A stretch of 21,694 nucleotides of DNA from Saccoglossus kowalevskii (lineage: Eukaryota; Hemichordata; Enteropneusta; Harrimaniidae): contig NW_003156236.1 of assembly GCF_000003605.2 (NCBI RefSeq), positions 381,675 to 403,368 on the forward strand, written 5' to 3'. The notes below the pieces were generated by a model. That model made no database searches and had not been told where the DNA came from. It saw only the letters and a list, made by a program, of their open reading frames with translations. Position numbers and translations under genes: made by a program. This document shows positions 1 through 8,844 of this stretch, piece after piece. The stretch's first letter is position 1. Each line of letters opens with the position of its first letter.

Positions 1-114
1 CCTATGTTTTACATTTAACTCGTCAAAAATCAGTGAAAATAAATTCCATACAAAACACCCAAAAAGTCTTTTCAGTGAAAATTAATTCCAGCTAAAATAA
101 AGTATTTGGCAGTA
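1..114 (+). mobile_element. family A MITE, copy A1 (3' part, cut by window edge)
   Basis: The sequence aligns with the second half of copy A2 (from about 2363), including the repeated CAGTGAAAATAAATTCCA-type motifs and the terminal TAAAATAAAGTATTTGGCAG followed by TA. Only the right end is in the window. Its terminal TA (113-114) is also the first TA of element B1, so the two elements abut exactly. Confidence 0.85.
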
Positions 115-323
115 CTGTAAAATGACTAATTTTCACTGGGTTTAAATTTCGCTGATTTACCATTTCAGGCATATTCAGTGGGTTTTAAATTCACAGTTTC
201 GTCATTTAGATAATGTGTTCTATGCTAAATTTTACATATTCACTGGGTTTTAATTTAGCGCATTTTCCAGTCAGCGAAATAAGCCAAATTAAAACCCAGT
301 GAATAATTACCCCCTTTACAGTA
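113..323 (+). mobile_element. family B MITE, copy B1
   Basis: This is a 211-bp element bounded by TA CTGTAAA at the left and TTTACAG TA at the right. The ends are inverted repeats: TACTGTAAAATGACTAATTT against the complement of the right end, TACTGTAAAGGGGGTAATTA, followed on both sides by TTCACTGGGTTT. The right half also contains an inner inverted repeat (TTCACTGGGTTTTAATTT near 239-256 and its complement near 283-301), so the 3' half can fold alone. It has no coding capacity. It matches B2 at the same length. A TA at each end suggests Tc1/mariner-type TA targeting; the superfamily is inferred. Confidence 0.85.
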
Positions 324-961
324 TATAATATTGGAAATTATTGTGGTGGTTGTTGACACAAAGTGCCAGGATGTGTGAACTTTAGGGTCATTTATAAGAC
401 TGATCGTTGCATCTGAGGAAAAGTAAAGAAAATTTACTAAATCTACAAATGTGACAGTGTTTAGCAAAGATGAAAGAGATGAGAAGAAATGATAGATGAT
501 AAAAACAGATATGATTCAGTGATGAGTAATATTTTGTAATATAATTATTGAAAAAAAAAATTAAATCATTAGAAATAATAATTGTGAAAAATAAATTAAC
601 AAAGTAGTTTTTAGGAAATTTTGATCATTAATATTTTTTTTTTTTTGTGAATTACTGCTTTCAGATAAATTCCTATGGGAACTGCTCCATTCCATCTTTG
701 TCCATTTTTGTGTTTTTTCTAAAAAAATTATATTGTATCGGGTAAAAATAGGTTGATGAGATGTGAGCCAATTATTAATATTGTGAAATTTTTTAAACAA
801 CATATTTTGCCACCCCCTGTTTATGGTAGCAACAGGAAGAAAAAAGTGAATAATTAATCTGTGATTCTGACATTCTGTAAAAGTTACTCAGCATGCTACT
901 ATAACAACCTATATATCTTCTAAAAGCTTAGATATTAACTGTTTTTCCTCTCTCTTCATAG
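324..961 (+). other. BCKDHB: last intron of BCKDHB (3' part)
   Basis: This is AT-rich non-coding sequence between transposon B1 and the BCKDHB terminal exon, ending in the acceptor TTCATAG at 955-961. The penultimate exon was looked for here and not found, so the intron extends left through the A1 and B1 transposon copies and out of the window. Poly-A and poly-T runs occur near 550 and 635. Nothing else is recognisable. Confidence 0.7.
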
Positions 962-1102
962 ACTGAATGTTTTCTGAACTTGGAAGCTCCTATTCAAAGA
1001 GTGTGTGGATGGGACACACCGTTCCCTCACATATTTGAGCCATTTTACCTACCTGATAAATGGAGGTGTCTGGATGCCATCAAGAAAATGATCAACTACT
1101 GA
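962..1102 (+). CDS. BCKDHB: BCKDHB last coding exon (branched-chain 2-oxo-acid dehydrogenase E1 beta, C-terminus)
   Basis: This exon encodes the C-terminal 46 residues of the beta subunit of the thiamine-diphosphate-dependent E1 component. The E1 alpha2beta2 enzyme works in the mitochondrial matrix and oxidatively decarboxylates the 2-oxo acids of leucine, isoleucine and valine. Seen in the sequence: a pyrimidine-rich acceptor (TTTTTCCTCTCTCTTCATAG) ends at 961, then an open frame in phase 0 reads [11 protein letters not shown], then [12 protein letters not shown], then PDKW, and ends KKMINY-TGA. These motifs match the C-terminus of animal BCKDHB (the transketolase C-terminal domain), which also ends in KMINY. 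The related pyruvate dehydrogenase beta subunit ends quite differently, so the paralogue call is firm. The exon is intact, with no frameshift. All upstream exons and the mitochondrial presequence lie outside the window to the left. The assignment comes from remembered family sequence, not a search. Confidence 0.95.
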   Translation, partial: TECFLNLEAPIQRVCGWDTPFPHIFEPFYLPDKWRCLDAIKKMINY

Positions 1103-1395
1103 ACAGTATGTGGTGTGAGGGACACACAAAATATAATCTGTGTTTCACTAACAAATGGATGGACTTTTTGGGAATTTGTTTTGCGTGAGAAGCTGAACTC
1201 TTGATATCACTGTGAAAAGGATTAATTTGCGCATGGTCATGTAAAATTTATTTTGTGTTATGCGTGAGATATTCATAAAACTTATTCCGGATGGATTTAT
1301 TGCTGGAACAACAACTGAAGTACAACTGGCAGCTGGAAATGGTACAACTGAAAAATAAAAATAAAATGTCACTGTTTCTAAATTGAAGGGCTAGA
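1103..1395 (+). other. BCKDHB: BCKDHB 3' untranslated region
   Basis: This is non-coding sequence between the BCKDHB stop codon and the probable cleavage site. The end is set by two back-to-back AATAAA hexamers at 1354-1365, followed within about 50 bases by a GT-rich stretch (about 1412-1430), the usual arrangement for cleavage about 10-30 bases after the signal. The exact end is inferred; no transcript evidence is available. Confidence 0.6.
1354..1365 (+). promoter_or_regulatory. tandem polyadenylation signals AATAAA AATAAA
   Basis: Two canonical AATAAA hexamers sit directly next to each other 252 bases after the BCKDHB stop codon. A GT-rich element follows at about 1412-1430. They are the most likely 3' end signals of the BCKDHB transcript. 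Confidence 0.65.
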
Positions 1396-1647
1396 GATGG
1401 TTTCATATAAAATTGTTATTGGGGTGTATGCCATTATTATTCAAATTTAACCCAAGTTATTTGTTACACATTAATTTGTGACATCAATCAGGTTTTGAAA
1501 TTAGATTGCGTTATGTAATATAACTTTATTTATTATTATTTTTTTCTCATTTATAACACTTCAATATCCCTGTCGTTTGGCCGAATTTTGATTGCAAATG
1601 ACAACATCTACGTGCACGATGGGCGTCAGTTGGAAATTAAAATTACA
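1396..1647. other. intergenic, nothing recognised
   Basis: AT-rich sequence between the BCKDHB 3' end and the 346-bp transposon. No gene, repeat or signal is supported here. Confidence 0.5.
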
Positions 1648-1654
1648 TTATAAC

Positions 1655-2000
1655 CACAGGGAGCCCAAGAAGTATAATCAATTGTACGCATTCTCTATGA
1701 GCGGGCGGGGCAGGGGGGGCTGGCTATCGGCTGGTATCTAGCGTAAGAAATAGACAAGGGATGAAGGCTCCAGCAAGCTCATATTTTTTAAACTGGGAAA
1801 AACAGAAGAACAGAATGAAAAATAAAATCTATAAAAAATACCAGGTTGAAGAATATTTGTTGCCTATATCTGCAGAATAAATCAAGAAAACTCCACTTAT
1901 TTCTATTTCTTACACTAGCCACCAGCCGTTACCTCCCCCCCCCCTCCTCCCTCTCATATGGAAGTGCGTACAGTTGATTATAGTTCCTGGGCTCCCTGTG
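1655..2000. mobile_element. 346-bp non-autonomous DNA transposon with long TIRs and a 7-bp target duplication
   Basis: The left arm starts CACAGGGAGCCCAAGAAGTA. The complement of the right end reads CACAGGGAGCCCAGGAACTA, and similarity continues for about 105 bases per arm, down to a shared GTAAGAAATAGA. The element is flanked by a perfect direct repeat TTATAAC at 1648-1654 and 2001-2007, which fixes both ends. Both arms hold a G-run (1703-1719 on +; the 1935-1944 C-run is its counterpart). There is no open reading frame of note. The CAGGG-type terminus is reminiscent of hAT elements, but hAT normally makes 8-bp duplications, so the superfamily is left open. Confidence 0.88.
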
Positions 2001-2047
2001 TTATAACTGCAGAAAAATTAATTTCAGTAAAAGTCATTTACATTTTA

Positions 2048-2190
2048 TATACACATGAGCCTATAGTATTCTTTGACATGTGAACAAATTCACAGAAATT
2101 CAGTGTTCTGCTGAAAGTTCAACTAAATATATACTATACATGAACTTGCACAAACCAATGAGGCATAAATAATACTATGGGCTCATATAA
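2048..2190. repeat. possible short inverted-repeat element
   Basis: ATGAGCCTATAGTATT near 2055-2070 is matched by the complement of AATACTATGGGCTCAT near 2171-2186 with one mismatch. Weaker pairing continues inward. This could be an old MITE of about 140 bp, but there is only one copy in the window and no clear target duplication. Confidence 0.4.
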
Positions 2191-2261
2191 ATGATGAAAT
2201 GCATTTATTTTACCAGCAACAGCAAATTTTACAAAATTATTAGTATTTTAGACATTTTGTA

Positions 2262-2461
2262 TACTGTAGAATACTTTTTTTCGCTTGGAATTTATTTTCG
2301 CTATTTTCTGGCACTGAAGGGATGATTCCGTGAAAATAAAATCTAGTGAATATACTTTTTTTTCCTATATTTCACATTAAACTCATCAAAAACCAGTAAA
2401 AATAAATTCCATACAAAACAACCAAAAATTAGTTCCAGCAAAAATAAAGTATTTCACAGTA
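2262..2461 (+). mobile_element. family A MITE, copy A2 (complete)
   Basis: This 200-bp element runs from TACTGTAGAATACTTT to AAGTATTTCACAGTA. The two ends are imperfect inverted repeats of about 40 bases (TACTGTRRAATACTTTTTTT, then CGCTTGGAA-like sequence). The interior carries repeated CAGTGAAAATAAA and TTCGCT motifs. TA flanks both ends. It has no coding capacity. It is about the same length and order as A3 and A4. Confidence 0.88.
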
Positions 2462-4649
2462 TTTTACTGAATATAAGGATCGACCCTGCCACTTGTTGCA
2501 ACAAGAAAAATGTTTATTATTCAAAGATAAACAATTGGAACAATGTATTGTGAAGATCAAAATATTGATACTGTTCTTTTTTGTCCACTGCACTATAAAA
2601 CCCAGCATGCATGTACAAGATGATACTAATCCCCTTGTTGTAAGTTTGTAGTGGTAGCGCCCTCTATCGGTATTATGCAGAAAAACTTCATCAGTTTGGT
2701 GACCTATGTTATGTACAATTATTCAGTATGTCTAATCTCTACCATGAAAAATCAAAATGCAACTATTTTTATCAGTTCTATGCAGTATTTGTTAAAAAAT
2801 ACTGCTGTTATTTCTATCCAACTGTAAACCCCACTCCACAACACATTCTCCTTCCTTCCTCCATGCTCCCTTTGTATGGTAAAGTCAACTTTCGTCACCG
2901 ATTATAAAATAACTTTTTTTTTTCCCATATTTGTTCACAAATTTTAATCAAAATTTGGAGTCAAAGTGAAATTTTATCCATAAAAATTATTATAGAAACA
3001 TTCATAAAAATATGAAAAATATTTTACCGATATTTTGGCATGAAATATAACTTTGAAAAGAAAAACCCTAGGGTTTGAATTTTTGAGAAGTGAATACAAA
3101 ATATTTAATACAAGACAATATTATGTTTATTTGTGTTCTACTAGTATAGTAGATGGTGTATTATAAAATAGTTGCAAAATTCAAAAACATTTCCAAATAT
3201 TGACTTCTAAAATTCATAGTTTTGTTACATTTCCCTTCACCATTTACTGTTGAGCATCATAGTATATACCTCCCTGGGTTCGCTCCTATTTTGTTTGATT
3301 TAAATGGCTACAACCTCGGGCGATGAAATTTACTCAAGTGTAACTGAATTGGGACAATTGACTCGGGTAACATTTGGATTAAAATTCTTATTTACTGAAG
3401 TGTCTGGCAAATAAAACCAATTTGTTTATTTTGATTATATTTGTATACAGTTTTCAATTATTTAAAAGTCAATAAATTTTGCCCCACCTGCCCTGACCTG
3501 TCTAGTCAGAAAGAGTACAGTAGCAGATACAGTCCATTGTAGGTTAATTACGCATTATTAGTGAATGCTGGATAAAATGATAATGTGCCCGAAGGTAGAA
3601 TACTACTTGTGTGTTTTTGTCATATGCACATGCACCAGTGAGAATATTTAATGCCTATAATATCTGAGTAATTTTTTTATGATTTAGTCAACTTTCTCAC
3701 TATATTTGTTCAAAAAAGCTGTCAAATTATACGCAAAAAGATATAGAAATCACTCGAAAACCCTAATAAAAATGTCAATTTTGTCGCCATATGTCAAAAT
3801 GTTTAGGTATTTCCGCAATGTAGAAAACAGTCATATGGTAAAATTGCATAGGATCAATTTTCACCAAACTTTGATGACCCTGTAATTTTATCAATTTTTT
3901 TCATAACATCAAAATGTCACGCATTTAAAAAAAAATTATACATATTTTTGAGTTGTATTCTGCTTACGGAGAGAGATAATTTCTCACCATTATCCGGGCC
4001 ATGAAGTATTAGAATTTAACCAAGGCATCTAAACACACATGTTCATATGCATAGTCATTATTATGTAAAGATTACACGATATTTTATGTAAAATTTCAAC
4101 CCAGTAGATTCTAATAATTCAGCTATATTATAATTATGTAATAAAATTTTATTGCTAATGTACAAGTATATCATTTTATTGGTTGTTATTATGCTTTGTG
4201 CTGATTGATCAGAATGCAGTCATGTGTCATCAAATAAAATCACATTTCCAAAATTATTGAATCATTAGGCGTATGCCCAGACAGAATTTATACTTATAAT
4301 GGCAGATTTCTGTCTCTGTGTAAAGGATCTATCTAATTTGTTGGATGAACCAGTGTTTGTAAGGGTTTGTTTCCCGTCTGGAATGTGCTGGACCTCTAGG
4401 CATCCATAATCTACATTTGTAATGTCAAATCTTGAATGGATTTTGTTCAACTTGGTACATACAACTGTCTTTTTTTTTTTCAGATTCAAAATAGACGACT
4501 AACAGACATTTTGTAAAAGATACTGTTCTAAATAAGCCATTATCACTGACATTCCTTTACTGATTGCAATCTAACTTTACATCTACATCATGTCACACAT
4601 ATTATCTTAATGGCTGCCTCAGTTTTGTGCACCATATTAAGAAACTTAT
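2462..4649. other. long AT-rich stretch without a recognised gene
   Basis: About 2.2 kb with scattered poly-A and poly-T runs and no supported gene. Two weak items are worth noting. A short frame starting at ATG 3304 (MATTSGDEIYSS...) ends at 3411, with a possible GTAACA donor at 3367. A possible + acceptor (T-run then CAG) lies at about 4470-4483 but leads into only ten codons before a stop. A CTCF-like motif is listed separately. Confidence 0.4.
2654..2670 (-). promoter_or_regulatory. CTCF-like motif (weak)
   Basis: On the minus strand the sequence reads CCGATAGAGGGCGCTAC. This fits the common animal CTCF core (CCASYAGRKGGCRS) except at positions three and four. It is a motif match only; occupancy cannot be judged from sequence, and the host may use the motif differently. 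Confidence 0.2.
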
Positions 4650-4988
4650 TGGCTCTGCTATCAACTTTGTCTAGCGGAGCTTATCATATTAGTGATTGTC
4701 CATCGTCGGTGTCCATGGTCTGTCGGCGTCCATGTCAACTTGTTGTTTTTCAACTTCTTCTTGAAAACTACAAGTCTGATTGCTTTGATACTTGGTGTAT
4801 ATGTACCTTGGGTAGACAGCTCTTAAATTTGTTAATTTCGTGATATCTTTCAATTCTCTACTTTTGATGAATATTTTTGTCATTTTTGGTAAATATAGGT
4901 ACCTTAGGTGGACTGATCTCAGATTTGTTCATTTTGTGATGATATCTTCAATTCTCTAATTGACTGTGCATTGCTAACAGCGGAGCTA
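4650..4988 (+). mobile_element. family H element, copy H1
   Basis: This 339-bp repeat matches the reverse complement of 18367-18830. Its ends are related inverted repeats: GGCTCTGCTATCAAC at the left, and the complement of the right end reading AGCTCCGCTGTTAGC. Inside are two direct units about 96 bp apart, each starting TACCTTRGGTRGAC (4804 and 4900) and ending in TTCAATTCTCT. There is no credible coding sequence. Such repeats are common in marine invertebrate genomes; the superfamily is not identified. Confidence 0.75.
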
Positions 4989-5130
4989 TTTAAGCCGAGA
5001 GGCTGCTTGTTTATAATTTGCAGATGGCGGGAAATGTTCATTTCTTCGACTGCAAACATCACCATATTGTTTGAAATGTACAGTTCAGAGGTCATTCTCA
5101 TCACCAAAAATGTGTACTCTAATTAAACCA

Positions 5131-5141
5131 CCACGCTTTAA
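5131..5141. repeat. possible remnant end of a TTAA-type (G-like) element
   Basis: CCACGCT followed by TTAA matches the right end of element G (ACCGCGCT-TTAA at 6051-6062) apart from one base. No matching left end was found, so this is at most a decayed fragment. Confidence 0.2.
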
Positions 5142-5391
5142 TTCAAAGAAAAACGATGACACTTTTTCAGGTAAAACTTGAATGAGCATTCTTTTATTAA
5201 TTGACTTATTACTCGCAAATAAAATAGCCGCGAAAGTTATCACTATGAGGCTGGAATGAACTGGAATTTTATTTTCTCTGAGGTGTATGAGCCTTATTGT
5301 TGAAGACAGTCAAAGGTTTGGTTCATCACCTAAAAAAGTTTATATCATGTGAGAATTCCTTCTATGTAAACCAAGAAAGCAATCTGTGTTG
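5142..5391. other. AT-rich spacer, nothing recognised
   Basis: No gene, repeat copy or signal can be supported in this 250-base stretch before transposon B2. Confidence 0.4.
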
Positions 5392-5602
5392 TACTGTAAA
5401 ATGACTAATTATCACTGGGTTTATATTTCACTGATTTACCATTTCAAGCATATTCAGTGGGTTTTAAATTCACGGTTTTATCATTTAGATAATGCGTTCT
5501 ATGCTAAATTTTACATATTCACTGGGTTTTAATTTAGCGCATTTTCCAGTCAGCGAAATAAGCTAAATTAAAACCCAGTGAATAATTACCCCCTTTACAG
5601 TA
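5392..5602 (+). mobile_element. family B MITE, copy B2
   Basis: This 211-bp element has the same length and ends as B1 (TA CTGTAAAATGACTAATT to CCCTTTACAG TA), with nine substitutions and no indels by my alignment, so about 96% identical. Flanking TA dinucleotides are consistent with TA target duplication. It is non-coding. Confidence 0.88.
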
Positions 5603-5964
5603 TGTCCTATATGAGTAGTTTCGATAAAAATGTGAGACTAAAGTGAGAAACTGACACTTTCTGACAGTTGGGCATCACTTGATATTATTTTCACTGATAT
5701 TGTTTTGAAAATGTTTATATTCTCACGGTTCAATGGTTAGATTTTCCACCTCTTTATTCTTAAGAATACAACAAATTTTTTCCCACTAATTTGTTGGTGA
5801 AAATGAAAAGTTCTTTTTGCCAATAGTAAAAAAAAAGTTCAAGTTCACAAACATCAGATGAAATACATTTAATTTCACCGAAAAATCTTATTGTTCTGCA
5901 ATATTCCAAATGTTCAGTCTTGGACATAATTTGCATATAGTGTCTTGTACTTACTGGTACAATT
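5603..5964. other. spacer, nothing recognised
   Basis: AT-rich sequence between elements B2 and G. A minus-strand frame of 93 codons runs through here and into element G, with low-complexity composition and no recognisable domain, so it is not called a gene. Confidence 0.4.
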
Positions 5965-6062
5965 TTAAAGGGGGACAGTCGTCGTGCCGCGTCCTGTTCG
6001 ATATGGGACTCATAGCAACTCATTACATGAAATTTGAACACGCGACGACCACCGCGCTTTAA
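5965..6062. mobile_element. element G: 98-bp TTAA-flanked MITE
   Basis: The left end is TTAA-AGGGGGACAGTCGTCG. The complement of the right end is TTAA-AGCGCGGTGGTCGTCG. The shared AGSGSGR...GTCGTCG arm resembles the F family terminus (AGCGGGAGAGTCGTCACC). TTAA at both borders is the classic piggyBac-type target. It is CpG-rich against an AT-rich background and has no coding capacity. Confidence 0.7.
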
Positions 6063-6140
6063 TGTTTGTACACTTGAAGAGCATGTTTTAATTCATTTTT
6101 GGATCACCAAATAAAACAGGGAAATTATCAAGATATGTCC

Positions 6141-6170
6141 TGACTGACTGACTGACGGACAGACTGACTG
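6141..6170. repeat. (TGAC)n microsatellite
   Basis: TGAC/GACT tetranucleotide units (three to four perfect, then GGACAGACTGACTG) make a short imperfect simple repeat. Confidence 0.75.
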
Positions 6171-7311
6171 GGTGGTATCTGTTCAGCATCTAAGATGATC
6201 AAAATCTGCTTGGTTTTATCTTCAAATCTTCACCGCTAGTAACGCACATCAATCTTGCATTCAGATGACTTTTACGATGCAATGGAGAAATGAGCTTTGT
6301 GATAAATTTCCATGAGAATTTGTCCAATTGTGCAGTGATTTAACTAATTAGTTTATAATTAATATTACCAGTACTTCAACAATTTTGATAATCAGCTAAG
6401 TTGTGCCGGATGAATAGGGCTCATTTGTATCGGGGACTTGTCAAAGAACAAAACCTATAGTCTAAATACCCTAGAGTGAAATACACGTTTGCATTCTCAG
6501 TATTGCTATACAATTCATCACGAAGTGAAATACAAGTGGTTTTAAATCCCCTTATCTCGGCAATCATCCGATTTTCACATTTGTTCATTTCCCTCGATAG
6601 AAACAAATCGTTCTTGCTCATTCCAAGTGCTGCGAAGAGAGACGCAATGTCTGTGATACACAACACGTTTATCAAATAGTTTTAATTATTTCCCTGCAGT
6701 ATTGCCGATAAGTAGCCATGTCACAGGGCAGTCGCAGAGTACAAGAAACCTCTATCAATTATACCCACCTTCTGCAATGCTCTGTTGTACTATAATATTA
6801 TTTAACTTTCCTTTGTTGAATTGTCCTTTTCATGCATCACTAAAATCGCAATATATGAAAAAACACCACATTTTCAGATTTTAAAGCAAAATAAATCTAT
6901 TTCATGAATCCAACATCTCTATCTGATTACAATTTAAATGCAGAAGTTATATAATAACTTTTCAACACAACTTGTACCGTCACTGTATAGTATAGAAAAC
7001 ATCTGTTAATAAAAAATAAATATTTGTTATGTTAAAGTGGTTGTCATGGTCTGGGGAAATCTAAATAGGAAATTTGTTTTTCTGGTTTTATAGAAATTGC
7101 TGAATTCTTGCCCTTTGCATGCGGTAATAGCCATTCAATTTAATCCATCAATACACCAGCATTTAATTTACGAATGAAACTCCTTGCATATTCTGCTAGC
7201 TTGACATTACTTACCCCGGTAAGCACATTTCATGCTGAAACCAACCTAAATATCCACTCTCTCAATCTGTGATGATATAATACTGAGGTCGTGTTTAAGA
7301 ATGTGATTCTA
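6171..7311. other. 1.1 kb without a recognised gene
   Basis: No gene is supported. A minus-strand frame of 84 codons (6421-6675) has a T/C-rich acceptor-like sequence (TGCGTCTCTCTTCGCAG) inside it but no family resemblance. A + strand acceptor-like sequence ends near 7094 (TTTTTCTGGTTTTATAG), followed by about 30 bases and a GTAATA, too short to call an exon. Remaining sequence is AT-rich. Confidence 0.4.
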
Positions 7312-7523
7312 AACAATATTACAGAACAAAAAATCATAATTAGATCTCTAAAAAAAATGCTTATAGATGACAAAGATTGGGGGGGGCTGTGCAAGGAATG
7401 TGTTTTTCCGCTTTACTGAAGCCCTGCAGTGTGGTGCTCTTGCAGTGCATGGAACTTGACCTTGTCTTATCAATGAAGGGAGGAGAATTAATGCATGTTT
7501 TAATTAATATGGCATCATGTGTG
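7312..7523 (+). repeat. repeat D, copy D1
   Basis: About 212 bp recurs at 11560-11776 in the same orientation. The last 137 bases (from GGCTGTGCAAGG to CATCATGTGTG) are identical in both copies, while the first 75 differ by several substitutions and indels. The identical part is more GC-rich than its surroundings and is open in one + frame for about 49 codons, with no recognised protein. No terminal inverted repeats or tRNA-like promoter boxes were seen. The class is unknown. Confidence 0.85.
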
Positions 7524-8810
7524 GGAATATACCATTATATATATAAATATAATTGCCTCTCTGGTTGAAATTTGCATTCATACATTCAAGTAGTATTTCA
7601 GAGTTCCTAGAAATGGAAACAATTACAGTGTTTGCTTTGTCATTAATCAAGTAATTTTGAGAGCATTGGATGAAGGTCACTGTGACCATGCACATACTAC
7701 CAAGTCCATGCTGAGACTCAATTCTTCAGGACTTTTGGGAAAATAATTACAATTTTTGCAGTTTTCACAAAATTTCATGAAAATTTTACTGGGACAAATT
7801 AAATGATTTGCAGTATAATTGAAATTGCATATTTGTTATCAAACATTTTAAAAACTTTTGCTCATTGACCACTCTGTACTGCTGCTGAGAAGTGAGACAT
7901 ATCTGTGGTAACTATTGGGGTGGTGTTCGTTAAAGAGAACAGCTTGCATGGGGATGGGTTTTTTAAATCCACTTTCAGTTTCATCTTGTACACTCCCCAC
8001 CCATTGTGCAACAATGTAAACTAAATCAGCATGTCAAATGACAACTATGGCTGGCCTTGTGTCTTGGGATTTCTGCACATGTGCTGAAAGATAAATAAAT
8101 ACTTTTCATATGCTAATTACATTGTGTAGGTTAAGAAAGAGAACAGGTACAAGGGGGTCCTCAAGTCAGTTTATTTTTGGTGAAAGTAGTTCCAGTCATT
8201 TCAGCAGAACTTACACTTTTCCATTAAAGGATTGAATTGATGAGTCACATGTGTTTTTTATCACGAGTTATAAAAAGTAAATAACAGCATGGGTGTAACT
8301 GTGGGCACATTCTATCTCAAACTCCTAGAAAGGTTTAATATTTTATCACTCGATGTAGCTCCAGTTTTCCTCCAGTAATTTTATCCTCTACTGCTGCAGA
8401 CTTACCGGTATACATCTATTAATTATTTAAAATCTGGTTTTATTTTCAAATAAAAACATGGATCAATCTCTAGAACCTATGCACTCCCTAAGATCTCTGT
8501 ACCCATCATGTAATTCTAGAAATGATGAGTGGTATACTTAGCCAAATGTTTTTATGTCATGTGGGTTCACTAGAGCCTGAAAGTAAAATACTTTCCAGTG
8601 ATATTGGCTAAATTGAAAGGTACACCAGCCAATCAGTATTATATGGTAACTGAATTTTCAATCAACCAATCAAAACACATGGAGCAATAGCTGACCAATC
8701 ACCATATGATGTGCTTTTTATTACTGATCTTGAACGATCTAATTCCATTTTGACCTGAGATCATTTGTTGCTGACAATGAGTAACAAAGCACTCGTTAAC
8801 ATCACTCATG

Positions 8811-8813
<3 letters not shown>
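7524..8813. other. 1.3 kb without a recognised gene; CCAAT-box cluster near its end
   Basis: No supported exon. A short (AT)n run lies near 7535-7552. An acceptor-like pyrimidine tract ends near 8400 (CCTCTACTGCTGCAG), followed by a 17-codon frame and AATAAA, too short to call. A cluster of CCAAT pentamers is listed separately. Confidence 0.4.
8603..8699. promoter_or_regulatory. cluster of four CCAAT/ATTGG boxes
   Basis: ATTGG at 8603-8607 and CCAAT at 8629-8633, 8666-8670 and 8695-8699. The three forward boxes all continue as CCAATCA. NF-Y binds such boxes in animals, often in groups spaced about 30 bases apart. No adjacent first exon is identified, so a promoter role is speculative. Confidence 0.25.

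Positions 8814-8843
<30 letters not shown>
8814..8843. repeat. poly(A) tract of 30
   Basis: Thirty consecutive A residues. It could be a retroposon tail, but no tRNA-like head or flanking duplication was found upstream. Confidence 0.9.

Positions 8844-8844
<1 letters not shown>

Noticed and set aside
3304-3411. 36-codon frame starting MATTSGDEIYSS with a possible GTAACA donor
   Set aside because: Poor start context (T at -3), very short, and no promoter or next exon found.
4265-4489. 74-codon minus-strand frame (…GCLEVQHIPDGKQTLTNTG…)
   Set aside because: Protein-like codon use, but no polypyrimidine acceptor, an A-run at its start and no family match.
5760-6041. 93-codon minus-strand frame
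   Set aside because: It overlaps element G and AT-rich spacer, with low-complexity composition and no recognisable motif.
6421-6675. 84-codon minus-strand frame with an acceptor-like TCTCTCTTCGCAG
   Set aside because: Composition is fairly protein-like but no family is recognised, and no donor or further exon was found. Kept only as a remark in the spacer entry.
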